Shown one piece after another: positions 34,701-48,700 of a stretch of DNA of 64,000 nucleotides (positions within the stretch are counted from its first letter, which is position 1; every line of letters begins with the position of its first letter). Position numbers and translations under genes: made by a program. The notes beneath the pieces are model-generated. The model ran no database searches, was not told the origin of the DNA, and was given only the letters and a program-made list of their open reading frames with translations. The DNA is from Diphasiastrum complanatum (Eukaryota > Streptophyta > Lycopodiopsida > Lycopodiales > Lycopodiaceae): positions 70,558,252-70,622,251 of the forward strand of contig CM055097.1 of assembly GCA_029204225.1 (NCBI GenBank). Direction: 5' to 3'.

Positions 34701-36658
34701 GATGTTATTGGAGAAGGGCTTGGCATCCGGGATGCACTCTCACAATGGGCCTCCAGTTTGGAAAGTACAAGCTTATCAAACATATGCATTTTTAAAAGCA
34801 AAGGCCGGGCAAAGGCCCCCATGTGGCAGATGGATTGGCATAAAAAATTCTGACTTGGGGTAAGTGAAGAGTCCGGGCACGACCCCCGGTATCTCCACTA
34901 TTGTAGGGCCACTATTTCTTAGGAGACCTTGAGATTTGAAATTTTAGGTGGGAGAACAGACGTTGGATGTTATTGGATAGAGTACAAAGAACAAAGGCCC
35001 ACCAAGCCTATGTTTTGAAGGGCGGGTATCTACTTTTTGGGTGAAAGGTATAAATCCAAGCTATTCTCATTGCGATAACTCAACTCAAGCACATTTTTCA
35101 GACGTTTGACCTCGTTTCCCCATTCCAACAACCCCACAAAAATGTAGCAACACTCAGCTACACCTACAAACAAACATCAATAATGTCAAACGAGGTAGCA
35201 ATGTTAGAGGAAGAGCATATGAAGACTAGCAGATAGCCATGTCACAAGAAGAGCAACAAAGACCTGTAGGCAACAATGTCAGTGGAACAGGAAGACTAGC
35301 AGGTACCAACTTTAGAGGAAGAGTAGAAAAGACCTGTAGGTAGCAATGTCAGAGGAAGAGCAGAGGAGGACTAGCACGTACCAACGTTAGAGGATGGCCA
35401 GCAGAAGACTTGCAAACCAACAACAACGATTGTAGGCAGCGAGGTAGCAAAGTCCTGTAGGAATAAAGAACCTCTCTCTCTTCCCCCCACACGTGACACG
35501 ATCTTGCCTCCTCTCTCTTTCTCTAAAATATTCTAGGAACCATCCATATTCGCAATCTCGCCGCCTCTCTTTTTCTCTGAAATATTGAACCATTCATATT
35601 ATCAACTATTCTAGATGATTCTCTCTCTCTCGAGTTTTCCAAAATCCCAACAGGCCACCATGTAAAAATGCCTGCAGCAAGTCACTCAGGTTTTAGGGCA
35701 CACGTGGCGCAATAATAAAAATGCAAGAATAGGTTTTTTCCCACAATAGCCACATTCTCTCTGTTAGCCTGGCCACATGCTTTCTCCTGTAGAGTCGAGA
35801 CAATAGAATGGACTATTGTAGTTTGTGAAGATTGATTTGTGTCCGCTGTCATGTGCATTGTGATTCTGTGAATACTAGTTCGGTTTCAATTTTCTACGAG
35901 GAACAAGGAACTGTAAGTGTTCATTAGCAATTTAATAAATGTAAAAAAACATGGCATCAGATATTTTTTTAGCAGTACATCTAAAGAAATTTGCAAACTT
36001 TTCCTGCCTGATATTTTCAAGATGGACTTGGTATTGAGCCATGATTTATGTCAAATTGTACGGTGCAGATATGCCCGATTCTGAACCAGGTGGATTCATA
36101 TGGTCCACTATGAGCATCTAGGCCTATCTATCAAGCCTGCTATTGGTAAATGTCAAAAGTAATCTAGTAATACTCTAGCGAAACTCCAAGATGGCAAACA
36201 TTTCATTGAAAAATTTAGACCGGAGTACACACTCTAGTAAGTAGGTGTAAAGGCCACTAATATTGATAGCGTCCCACTCATACTCATGTTGCAGCACAAG
36301 CTACTCAACCTATCACGAGGAGGCCTCATCCTTCTAGACGACGTCAGCGACTACCAGTGGGCCTTCATGCTGCAGCTTGTATTACGTCTTTCTATAGCAT
36401 CAGCAGGACAGGATCGGATGATAGTGTCATACCTCATTCATGATATTTAGACACTTAGCCGTACCTATGCTCCCACATGTTTCATGTTCCATATTTCATA
36501 TATCATCACATTTATTTTAATTCAGTTCATAGTATTCAGATATGTTATTTCTGTTTTTGTTTCGGAGACGTTTCATACACTCTCACACTGTTACCACTTA
36601 CTTGATTTGTACATTTACTAGTCTTATATGCCTTTTGGCATGGAAAATGACATTAATA

Positions 36659-36726
<68 letters not shown>

Positions 36727-39700
36727 GCCAACATTGTTGCTACACTTTTCCAGGATTTTCCTTTCTCTCCACTACATTGCTATCTGCCTCACTGCTGGTC
36801 TCACCTCCACCTCGTACCTCTTCACACAGAGTATAATAGGTTTGCAAATGCTTGTTATACCCACATCATTGGGTAAATTTTTTTGGTGCTAATGCTATGT
36901 ATAAGGTGACTATAAGCATATCTGGGTTTTTAACAAAAACAAAAGAAAAAAAATTGTAAAGTTTTTCAAAACGACATTTTTCACTCATTTTGGATTCTAC
37001 AATTTGAGACATAAGTTCTTCGTTCTGATCTTAGCCATCTCACATAAAGTATACTTCCATAGGCTGAGTGGTGGACGTCCAGATGATCCTCTTGAAGAGT
37101 CTAGGAAGACCGTCCTCATATTGTGGAGGAATGAGGCATGGAAGTTGGGTTGCCAAAGAAGATGAAGGCTCTTGAACCACAACATGCTGATCTTTTAAAG
37201 TTTAATCAAGTGACATGGGGTCCAAACATATTCTACTAAGGCCCCAATTAACAATGGCTTACTCCTTAAATACCTCATTTCGTTCTTAAATACAAAGTTT
37301 ATTGGTTTCATGTTTATGTTGTGGGCCACCTTCTACATCCTTTGTGGCTTTGTTCATGTCAAGTGTCAATCAAGGAGCTTGTAGAGTTTCCTTGACTATA
37401 TTGAACAAAAAATATGTGGATCCTTGCGATGTGGAGTGTATAGATGCCCCACACACTCTAGATCTGGAACTTTTGTATCATCAAGTACGTTGGATGCATA
37501 TTTGTGGCATAATTTTTCTCGATGATGTGTGGACCATGGTGGCTCAAGTGCTGTCACAACAGAGGCTAGTTTTGCCAATCAATCAATCTGGATTCCTGTA
37601 TTCTTTGAATGTACGAACATATTTATATATGCTCAAAAAGGTGGCCACTAAAGATGTGAAGGTCACAGAGTGTGCTTGGAATCCACGATATTACTACCAT
37701 ATTTGAAAAGCAAAGTCTCTTGTTTCTTACAGTAGGTATGTGCTGCATTTCAAGAGATTTTGATGGTTTGTAAATTTCTTGAAATTATCAGGTAAACTGA
37801 AAGAAATAATGTTGAAGGTCACTAATTTTCAAAATGAAGAAAAAGGCGAGGTTGCACTCTCTGGAGATATTTTTGATGTACCGATTCGGAAAGATATCAT
37901 TCATCGTGTTGTGCGCTGGCAACTTGCAAAAAGGCGCCAGGTAAGGAGTGGTTTTATATCTAAGTTTATCCTGCATTCTCTTATATTCATTTCGACTCTA
38001 GAAGATGTTTGCTAACTTGGTATGTGTGTTACGTTGTGCATGTCTCAGTGCCTTCAATTGAATCTTTGATATAGGTTTGGATTTTGGAATTTGTGCTGCA
38101 TTTATTTTCATGAAAGTTCATGATTGGGAGGATGTCTCCACTAAAAGATCATTTCTTCAAATCAAGGTTTAGCTAAACTCTGTTGGAGTTGTTGACCTTT
38201 TGTTGATGATAGTCATACACTTAATTCTGCTGGCAATGTTTTGAAGGATCTAAGGGTGTTCTTCTGGCATTACAATGTCATTACAATGTCGTAGGTATAC
38301 TAAGCTGCAATGTTTCACTGAAACACGTTTCATTCAATGAAAGTCCGTTTCAAACAGACCGTTCGAAATAGATTTTAAAATAAGAAAAAAAAAAAACCCT
38401 TATGTCTGTGTGAGAAAGTTTGGCATAGAAAACTTTAGTTAAAACTCAGTAGGGAATAGTAGAATTTTGAATACCTTGTGCATGTGCATTGTGTGATGTA
38501 TCTTAAAGTCTCATTGAGTCCTCAGTCATCTAAATGTGTCGATTACCAGTTGTTATATTGTCATTGTATAGAGCTATAATCACTATCTAGACACTTTAAG
38601 AACAATTGGTTTCCCTTTAACAAAAGGCTAGGACTGTGTTGCAGCGGATCGCAATCTGCTGCAAAAACGTTCCGGATCGTGCGATCCGGAACGTCAGCGA
38701 TCCGCGACCCGGATCGCAAATTTTTTTTTTTTTTTTGTGGAAAAAGGAGTAATGGCCAATTTTTTTTTTTTTGAGTTTAATACTAACTAAACCATAATTG
38801 AATGGTGGACATGCTTCTCCAATAGATATCAGAAATCAGTTTTGAATGGTGTTCTGATGCCAATGGTTTGCAGATCTACTGATTCCGTTTTCTGTTAGAA
38901 AATGATAGAAAGAGTTAGAAGGAGCCTTCCTTAGATTGGCGGGAATTGTATACTTCTTTTGGAATAGCTGCAATAGGGGGTTCGGGGGGCGGTGGCCCCC
39001 CGAGAAACAGTTCATGATTTGGCCTTCCAACTCCCTGAGTGAAAACACACTTTTTGGTGTTTTGCACCCGAAACAATCGGCAAACTACACAATCATAATG
39101 CTCTCAATCAGAGCTTTCATCTGATACCCATATTGCCTAGAAATTAAAAAAAAAAAAAACGATTCTGCACGATTCTGGGAAAATCCCGAAACACGATTCT
39201 GATCGCGATTCAGAATCGCGGTGCATCTATGGCTGAAACCATCTACTAATGTCCAAATTTCTGAAACCATATGAAAATGCAGCCAGTTTTCTTAAACCAT
39301 CTACTGATGTCCAGATCTCTAATCAATGTAGCCTGCAGCCATATGAAACCAAGCAACAAATCTGCATAACAATTGCTTTTCTGATATCCTTTCACATGAT
39401 ACCCATATTAGCAACTATACAAAAAACAAAAAAAAAAAAAATTGCGTTCCGGGAAACCCTAATGGGAAATCCCGGATCGCGTTCCGGAACGCGGACTGCA
39501 ACCTTGAACTAGGATTAAACCAAGCAAAAAAAAATAAAAACCCTAATTTCGCCGTTTCTTTCCCAACAGAGCCGATCCTTTCCTGTCTCAAACGTGTTTC
39601 AAACACGTCGTGAAAAGGCTTTTCGAAAAGGTCCACAAAACATTGCTAAACCATAGTTGCACTGCGTTTCTGAACGCGTTTCGGAAATATGAAATTTTTT

Positions 39701-42700
39701 TCTAGAAACGTTTTTTTAAATTTTTTTTTTTTGGTTTTTTTTTGTGCAATATGGGTATCAGGTGAAAGCTTTAATTAAGAGCATAATAACTGTGTGTTTT
39801 GTCAAACGTTTTGGGTGCAGGATGGTCTAGTTTAGGTGCATCAACACCTAGGTTTACGCTTTAACTCCCAGGTGCATTAATAAAAAAACATGATGCCCCA
39901 AAATTTAACTCCCTCTCTCTCTCTCTCTCTCTCTCAAAGAACAGTACTGAATCGTTACACTGCTGTGAATATAATCATCGTAATATATAATATCGGGCCA
40001 CATGGCACCAAAATAGAGTACAATGATGTTCCATGAACATAATGAAAACTACACAACTAAGGCTCGTCAGAGTCATGGTAGGAACCATCATCTCAATCTG
40101 TGCCTGACTGCAGATCCCAAGGGTCTGTAGATGAATCAAAACTGGAGGGAGCCATATGCCGTGGTGTGGCATTGGCTCTACCGCGTGCTCTGTCTCTCTG
40201 CTGCGTGCTCTGGCTTTGGATCCTCCCCCTGCCTCTACCTCTGCCTCTGCCTCTGCCTCTCTCCCCTCCTCTGCCCCCCCTCTTCCTGCCCCCACCCTGT
40301 GTCTACCCCTGCGTGTCCGTGTGTCAGGTGGCTGTGATCCAACGCCCTGGGATGGCCCTAACCACTGCGATGATGCCTGGCCGACGGCTGCCTATGATGC
40401 TCCCCTCCTGTCTACAAAAAGCGAACTCAGCCCCCCCCCAAAACCTCTAGGTCTCCCCCTAGGCCTACGTGTAGGAATGGCTGGCTCCTCCTCTGTCTCT
40501 GCATCAGGGTCCACCAGCAAGTCAGCAAGGTCATCCCCCTGTGCCTCCGCCCCCATCTCCTCATCCTCCTCTGTATCCCCCTCAACCCACTCCTCCTCCT
40601 CCTGATAGTCAGCCCTGAGCTCCTGTCCACCCTCCAAGCCCTCATCATCCCCCTCCTCAACCCTAGCCCTCTGCCTGTCTCCCCTCCTCGAACGCCGTAG
40701 AGCCCGTGCTTCAGCCTGCGCCTGTCTATATAGATCTCTAGAGATCTCATCATCCATCTCCTCCTGCGTGGGTGGTGCCCGAGGAGCAGCAGCTGCCGAA
40801 TCCACCAAGCAAGTGTCAGGGTTCACCTGCAACCAAAAACAATACATTTTTGTCAGCAATTCATTGCATAATTCAAAAGCAATTCATTGCCACAAGGGGT
40901 GCAATATGTGGGCTACGGCGTGGATGGGTTGGTGGACGTAGTCCCATCTGGCCTCCCAGATACGTGAGATCTCGCGCCTCCTGCAGTAGGCAAATCACAA
41001 CAATCATGTAACCATAGCTGCCATAGCATAAAAGAATCGAATCAGACTTGAGTGAGAAACAACAAACAAGACACGGAAGAGTTATACCTGTGCTTGACCA
41101 AGGCTGACGTCTGAATCCCCTCGCCGATGCGGTCCATGAACTCGTAAATGAGGCCGAGCGAGAGTGCACCCCTCACGGTCTACCAAGTGCAGCACTTTGA
41201 AAATGGGTAGAAGGACCCCAGTAATCTCCTCAGCATCTCTCCAAAACGGCTCACTGAACACAGTGGACCGGAAAAACGCCGCATGTGGGACGTCCATGAA
41301 CTCTCGGAAGGACTCGTTGGAAACCATCCGCCGCAATGCGTCCTTCACTAATACTAATCACTCGAGCACCAAAAAGTAAAAGGCAAAGCGTGTGGGTGCT
41401 GGCTTCTTCAGGTTCAGGTGCGAGAAGGTGCGGAATAGGACCAGCACACGCCTTTTCCTGGTAACAAAAGTGACCAGGCGCATGGCCGTAGAAGTGACCT
41501 GCAACACAGACATCTAGTGAAAAATTTAGACAATAGTTGAGATGTGTTTAGCAGCATGGAGCAGGCGTCAATCAAGATACCATAGCAAATGGAGAAACCA
41601 ATACCTCTCTGATCCATGGAAGTGCACATAGGTCATGGATGAGCAAGTCTATACAATGCGCAACACAAGGTGTCCACACAATGCTGGGGTGCTCCCTCGT
41701 CATAATCTCTCCCGTCTGCTTGCAGGTCGAAGCGTTGTCCGTGACAACCTGAACCACATGCTCTACTCCAATGTCAACAATAACATCTCTGATAACCTCC
41801 CATATAAAATCGGCTGTGATGGCGTCACCACCTCGAGTGGCATCCACGCCACGTAGGAATACTGTGCCAAGCGGGCAAGAAACCAAGACACTGATGACGG
41901 ATCGCCGACGAATGTCGGTCTATCCATCACTCAATATCGTGCATCCATACCTGCCACAAAACACCCATTAGCCGAATGCAAAATTGCGCCACGAGTCAAC
42001 CCTAAACGCATGCAATGGGTTTATGAAAACAAAGTACTTACATCTGCCAAGCTCAGCGAATGGAACTCAGCTCCCGCGTAACGGTCTCCTCCTCCTGACG
42101 AAGCATCCTGCCTCGCAATGCCTCTCGTCTGGGATTCGTCCATGTAGCATCCACGGCTGCCATCTGTGCGCAAAACTCTATGAACACCCAAGTGTCAGCA
42201 ACAGCAAAGGAAATGCCACACTCGTAAAAGAACTGGCCAGCAAGTCGAGTGCACCGGGCATGCTGCTCTCTCTGCCACCCGCATCGATCAAGGGTCTGCT
42301 GTCTGGGCCTAACCTCTCTGTGCTGTGCACATGGCGCTCGTGGTCTAACACGCGAACCGGATGGCTGATCTGTGGGTGTATCACTCTCTCTGGGAGGACC
42401 TGTTGAACCATGTGCTGCATCTGCCGCTGAAGAAGAGGAGGGACGAGGAGGACCCGCTGCTGCTGATCCAACCTGCTCATGTGACGCTCTCCCCTCTGAA
42501 GTAAGCCCTGCTGCTGCGGGTGGAACTGGAGTGGCACCGCCTAGACCATGCACTGCACCTAAACCCTGCCAAGAACGTGTTGTACTAGGCTCTGCACCCG
42601 TAGTAGGCCGTGCCTGCATACCTGTGACCCCTGCCTGTGAACCTGCAGCTGCTCCTGCTCCCTGTCCCTGTCTCTGTCTCTGTCCCTGTCCGTCCAGAAA

Positions 42701-45700
42701 CCTGTGATGCAGCACCCTGTCCCTGTCCCTGTCCACAAACCTGTGATGTAGCACTGTGCCCGTACGTAATAGACAACCTCTGTCTCTTCATCGGAAATCC
42801 TGGGGCAATCAGATATGCCCAATGCCCGCCCACCCGGCCCTCTGACCCTCAGTAAGTGAGCCCTAACCCTGGTAAGTGATCCTGTGAAGAGACCACCACA
42901 ATGCAAGCATCTCCATCTACGGACTCCCGAGCCATGGTGTGTAGCCACATCCCCCTCAGTAAGCTCAACCTCGCCCCAAAGGCCTCGGCCCTGCACCGAC
43001 ATCGTGTCCACACGAGAGCAAACCTGCGAACAAAAACAAGCAAACAACCGTTCAGTAGAAGAAAACACACTGCATTGAAAAACATTACCATCCTAAAACA
43101 GAGTTGAACACATCCGAGCACGCGTCACATTGATTCTAGCAAGATCATAGCAACTGCCAAAACACACACAAGACAGGGCGAGGGATAGAATAATTCCAGT
43201 GCGAGCGAAAACGGGCGACTGACTCTAGCATGGGAGTCCTTGCAGGCGTCTATGAGTCCAGTGCAGGCCTAAACCACGCTACTGGCGGATGCTTGCACAA
43301 TGCTCTAACCCTAAACCCTAAAAAACATGGAATTAGGGCAACAAAATTGAAATTTGTGCTACGGACGTAGACAGGCAGAACGGAGGTCACAGGAGTCTGT
43401 GCGGGCATGTGGAAATGCATTCTAGGCTCAGACACCACCTGAATCGGTTGCCCAAAAGCCATTTTCTGAAAATGGCAAAAAAAAACAAGCATTTGGATTG
43501 TGGTGTTCAAATCTCGCAAGGTGTGCCGTAATGGATAGTATTATTTAGTTGCCACTAAAGTCAATAAATAAGATCTAATAGGAAAATTGATAATTTATTA
43601 TTATTTATAATAAAGAGAGAGTGCATAGTCTCATTTTAAATATTTTTAGACTACTATTGATTTTTTCGAAATTGGCGTGAAATAGTAGGATGGCCTTGTT
43701 CAGTCTGAGGTCACTACTAATTTTCACTCTACAAAATAGACACTGGTATCTATTTTCCTATAATAGCTATTTTCCTATAAGCTTGATTCGATATATTCTC
43801 CTTAGCTTTGGACAGAACCAAGAGTCTACCGAATCAAGCTTTGATCATGCATGGGCCTGAAGAAAGGTGGTCTAGAGCCAAACTGCGCTTGATTTGTTTG
43901 CCTACAGTTCAATGTCAACACTTGCAAAAAAACAAGCCTACACTTACCAAAAATCGAAAACTGATCGTTTTGATCTCCACGAAGCTCAGATCCCCCTGGC
44001 ACCGTGTACACCACCTCCGTATCGCTTAGTAGATGCTTGTCGACTATCCACACGCCAAGATCCGATGCCTACAGCTCAAAACAAAAAATTAACACCTCCA
44101 CGGCTGGCGCGATTCTGGCCGTGAAGAGGCGTTCAAAATTTTTTATATGTTATTTTTTTTAAAGAACGTTTCTGGAACGATTCTGGGCTGAGAATTGCGT
44201 TTCTCAGAAACGCGATTTCCGAAATGCTCAGCCCCAGAATCCCGTTTCGGTGCAACTATGTGCTAAACTGACTGGATCAGATTTCTGTCAATTTTTAGAT
44301 GTCATTTACATCTAAAGACTATTACTAGCAATGGGAAGATACTTTAAAGGTTTGAATGGTCCAACGGTCCCTGCTTCCAAATCTTGACTCTCCGTGATTT
44401 AGCCGTTGTTTTACTTGATTCGAAACTCATTCATGTGTCCAATGATGTTTCATTTGCTAAAGCCATGGCTTTGCTGTTAGGCCCAACTTGCTATTGGAAC
44501 TGTTCTCATCATAATCAAGGTGAAAGTGCAGCCAGCCATTGGAAAGGGCATCATATAAAGAGCATAAATGTAGGAAGAACTTAAGCAACCAATCAAGGCA
44601 AAGTCACTGCTCAATGTCAGACCGAAATTGGTGACTACCAGCTGGATCTAAGCTGTAGTTGAAGAAATTTAGTAAACTAAGATCTTAAAGAATTTCCATC
44701 AATATCCTAAGTAGAAGAACTGCTGTTCTACCATTTCTCACTTGGGCACCGAGTACAACTACAGACAACTCTCGAATCTCATTTAAGTGAAGACCAATGT
44801 AAGTGGCAACTATCTCAAACAATTGTTGGGATCAACCGGTGGACTTTTGAAACCTTTGTAGCTTTCCAAAGATTTTCCTAGGTCAGGATAATTCTCACCT
44901 TAACTTGTCAAATATGGAAATTGTTACTGACAAATGCTGTAAAAAAAAAATTCTAACTTAATCGGCATTTATCCCCCCCTTAAACCACAATTTGTGATGA
45001 TAGTAGCAACACTGAGAATATAGAGCATGAATAGGAATCAACAAGTGTAACCAAAATCTCGAAATTAAGAGATATAAAAACAATCACAAAGCTGCATTAT
45101 TGTAAGCATAAAACAACATCATTCTACACTCAAAATAACTAGTTGGGAAATACAGTTTATAAAGTTATTCACATTTCATTGCCTTTGGTCATTGTATGCA
45201 TACCATCGGTCCATTAAACAGTTAAAACCTGTAAATGTTGACTTTTAAGGCTGTTAAAAAACCATGGACATGGAAATTTATAAATGTTCTAGGTCCATGA
45301 GAATTGTGATCATCCCTCCTGCTCTTTGGACTGTTTTTCAGCTTTTGTAACGAGCAGCCTGAGTTAGAGCTGTCGTAGCATGCAATCATTGCAACAATCA
45401 TCAATTTTTGGTATGGCAAAGAAAGTGGATGCGCAAGTCTTGAACCTTTGTTTATAAGTAAGAAATATGACTATTGGTCATTTTCCAAATGTGATGTTAA
45501 TGGTCATACTGATGGTGTTAGTAGTAACTTTTCTGGATTGCCTTTGTGTATGTTAGTGAAATCCTTTTTAAACTAATCCTATTTTCTCTTTGGTCAAATA
45601 ATCTGTTGAAATTTCCGATGGTTCTCAAACGTCCAGGTCCTCACACTTGTAAATAAACTGAATTATTATGATTCTTTTCTAGATATTTTACAGATGCATG

Positions 45701-48700
45701 GGCTTTGGGGATATGTAGCAGGGGGAAGATCTTATGTCTTTGCATTATGGAAGCACATTTCAGGATTGTAGAAACATATCAAATGATGCCTTAAAAAAGG
45801 AATTATGTATTTATATTGACTTATATTGTCAGGGGAGACATTCAACTAAAACAGTAAGTGAGGTTAGTGGGACTGGCAAAAAGCCTCACCCTCAGAAGGG
45901 AAGTGGCAGGGCTCGACATGGAACTCTTCGGGGACCTCAGGTTAGAGATCAAGATTTTCTTGATTTTCAATTTTCTGTTATATGTTCTCTTGGGATGTTG
46001 AATCTGTTGTTGACTCTTCCCAGTTTTCGTATTAGCACAAACTCACCGACTCAAAGTCAATCACCTATTCAAATGATTTTTCTATACACGTGGCAGTTTC
46101 GGCATGGAGCAACCATGCATGGACCAAAGCCACGCAGTCATGCAATTGGATTGCAGAAAAAAGTCAGACGCTTAGGATTAAAAATTGCTTTGTCAGCTCG
46201 CGCTGCAGAAAATAAGGTGTGATCTTTCTTCTGAAGGACTTGTCATTTCAGTCTTTTGGAACTGCAGCTTTCGATGGCATCGTGAGTCCTTCGATTATAG
46301 TCCTCTTTTTTGGCTTCTTATGAAACTCATCATTTTTTATTCTTATTCCCTTCCTCTTTGTTGAAGATTAAGTGTCGAAGCACGACCTCCCTATGTATGC
46401 TGATAAGTAATTGGATCCATTTATGCATGCAAAGAGGAAGCTGTTTTTGTACACTTGAGTATTCGGTTCAAGTAGCTGTTTCACCATATGCTCTTTGATT
46501 TATGAGACTGGCCCTTTTAAAGTGTGAAAGCTGGTTTTAAGATAGTAGTACCTCTTATTTTAGGCTTGTAGCGTGAAGCCTTTTCTTATCTTTTTCAGAC
46601 TTAATAGGATAACTTCACCTTTAAGTTTGGGTTTAGGGTGGGTCATAGAACCCACGGTTCCCAGAACTGTGGGTCCTGGGAACCATACCACGGTTCATGA
46701 ACCGTGGTAAGGTTCATCTAATCAATTAATTAATCAATGAATTTCTATTTTCCCCCCAAAACCCCTCCCAAGTCATTTTTGGTCCTCATTTCACATATTT
46801 TGTGGTAGAGATTGAGAGAGAGAGGGCGCTTTGGATCTTCGGCCATTGCTGCTCAGATTGATGAGAGAGAATAGGGCAGGGTAGAGAGAGACTGTAGCGG
46901 CATCTGTAGAGAGAGAAAATTAGGGTTTAGTTTTAGGTGTGCTTCTTTTGGTCAAAAGCAGGGCTTTTAGCATTTTCTCATGCAAATGGGTCTGTTTTTA
47001 AGGTTTAGGGATTTTGGATCATAGAGAGAGATTGGGACAGTCTAGAGAGAGATTGTACCAGCCTATCTAGAGAGAAGGTTAGGGTTTCGATTTCACTTTA
47101 CTTTTTAGAGCAAAAAGGCAGGTTTTTTGCATTATGGAGGCCCTTTTCTGGAGGTTTAGGGGTTTTTTGTCTGTTTATTTTGCTTGTTCTTAGTCATCTA
47201 CGGGTTTATGGTTTAGCTTGATAGGGTTCAAGGTTGGCGTCCCCAGGTTCATTGCATTGTGTGGGAGCGCATATCCACTTATCCAGGACCGGTTTTCTCT
47301 GACTGAACGGTAACTCATTCGTCTTTTCTTGCACTTCTTCCTTACTTCACTTCCGTACTTCTTGTTTCCTATGCCATCTCACACCATGCATGCTGGAGAT
47401 ATGCCTGAGCAATGGGGTGAGGTAGACCAAGACCCCGAGTTCGTTAGGTCTGAAATTCGGTCTGGGACGTGTGGATGGACCTGTAGGTTTTGTCATGCTC
47501 GTTTTGTCAGCACTCTCCCTAGGCTGAAAGGCCATCTCCTTGGTGTTGTCAAGGGTGATGGCAAACGCTTAGGCTCCCTCCCTTGCCCACACAATCCTCC
47601 TCAGGAGCGTTGTAGGCTCATTGACATATATGGAGCACGATTGACGCAGGCCGGTATGTCACTAGATCTTGATGTATATGCAGCAGTGTCATCCACCCCA
47701 CGGGATCCACTAGCTCCTCGTCCACCACCACCACATCCTCCTCAACCTCATGTTCCTGCTCCTCCCTCGCAGCCTGATGCACATCCACCACTCGTTCCTC
47801 ATCCCATTGCACCACGTCCTATCGCACCACCACAGCCCACTACACCACGTCCCGCCCCCCCTTCTGCTGCATCTATTTCAGTGGGTGCATTTTCACAACG
47901 TCCTCCTGCAATCACTCAGATGACTCGCCAAGTGCAGACATTCCGATTTCTTCATTCTAAGTTGGCACCAGATGGTCTCTCACAGGACACCCAGGACATA
48001 CCATCCACCTTCCCCACACATCAGGATGATTTGGACTCTGATGATGAGGATGGTGATGACAGACAACATGGTGAGGCTGGTTCTTCTGGAGCTTTTTCAC
48101 CACCATCTTAGCAGCCCCAACATCCCCTGCAGCCGCAACATCCCCCTGTGCCACAATAGCCACATCATCCGCCTCAGCCGCCTCAAGCCCAGTTTTCCCC
48201 CCAACCCTCCTGTCACTGACATACCTCCTCCTGCTCCTCGTAGGGGTGCTTACTGCACTAGGGCATCCTCCAGTAGATCGTCTCGCACATCCCAGTATAG
48301 ACAACAGTCCATGGGGGAGTCTTTCTAGCCCCATCTTGAGGCAGAGGCCCAACAGGCTTTGGCAAACATGATCTATGAGCTGAACCTGCCATGTGCCATT
48401 GCTAACACAAAGCCCTTCAAGAGGGCTATAGCTGCAGTTGTTGCTGCAGGTCCATGCTTCAGGTCACCCATGGCTGAGATTGTCCGTACCACCCACCTTA
48501 CATCCAGGGTAGAGGAGCTCATCTGATGCCTCTTAGGAAGGCCTAGGAGAGTTATGGGTGCTCGATCATGTCTGATGGCTGGAGTGACACCCGCCATCGG
48601 CCAGTGATCAACATACTGGTGTCTTGTTGCATGTGCACTATGTTTTATCGGGCCATTGATGCTAGTAGAGGTGGGATGGTCATTGATGGACAATTTATGT

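Larger units (their letters stand above)
39644..44268. mobile_element. hAT DNA transposon, longest copy (copy 2), with 8-bp target duplication
   Basis: The element (39652-44260, 4609 bp) begins CATAGTTGCAC and ends GTGCAACTATG. It is flanked by a perfect 8-bp duplication TGCTAAAC (39644-39651 and 44261-44268), diagnostic of hAT. The transposase is on the minus strand in several exons: BED finger near 43050-42560, linker to 42060, first catalytic block near 41980-41820, second near 41760-41600, middle exons 41500-41100, [15 protein letters not shown] exon at about 40990-40900, and an acidic, Arg/Gly-rich tail to 39975. The dimerisation exon present in the 53.3-55.7 kb element is missing, and stops and frameshifts occur, so this copy too is defective. 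Confidence 0.93.

Noticed and set aside
36542-36892. 116-codon frame with a long Leu-Ser run
   Set aside because: It runs through the (TC)n tail of a LINE 3' end. The hydrophobic look comes from the microsatellite.
37302-37706. 134-codon frame in a uL4m intron
   Set aside because: It has no family resemblance and no splice context, and its composition is like surrounding intron DNA.
44384-44584. 66-codon frame after the hAT copy in a uL4m intron
   Set aside because: It is short, has no motif, and no conserved exon boundary fits uL4m.
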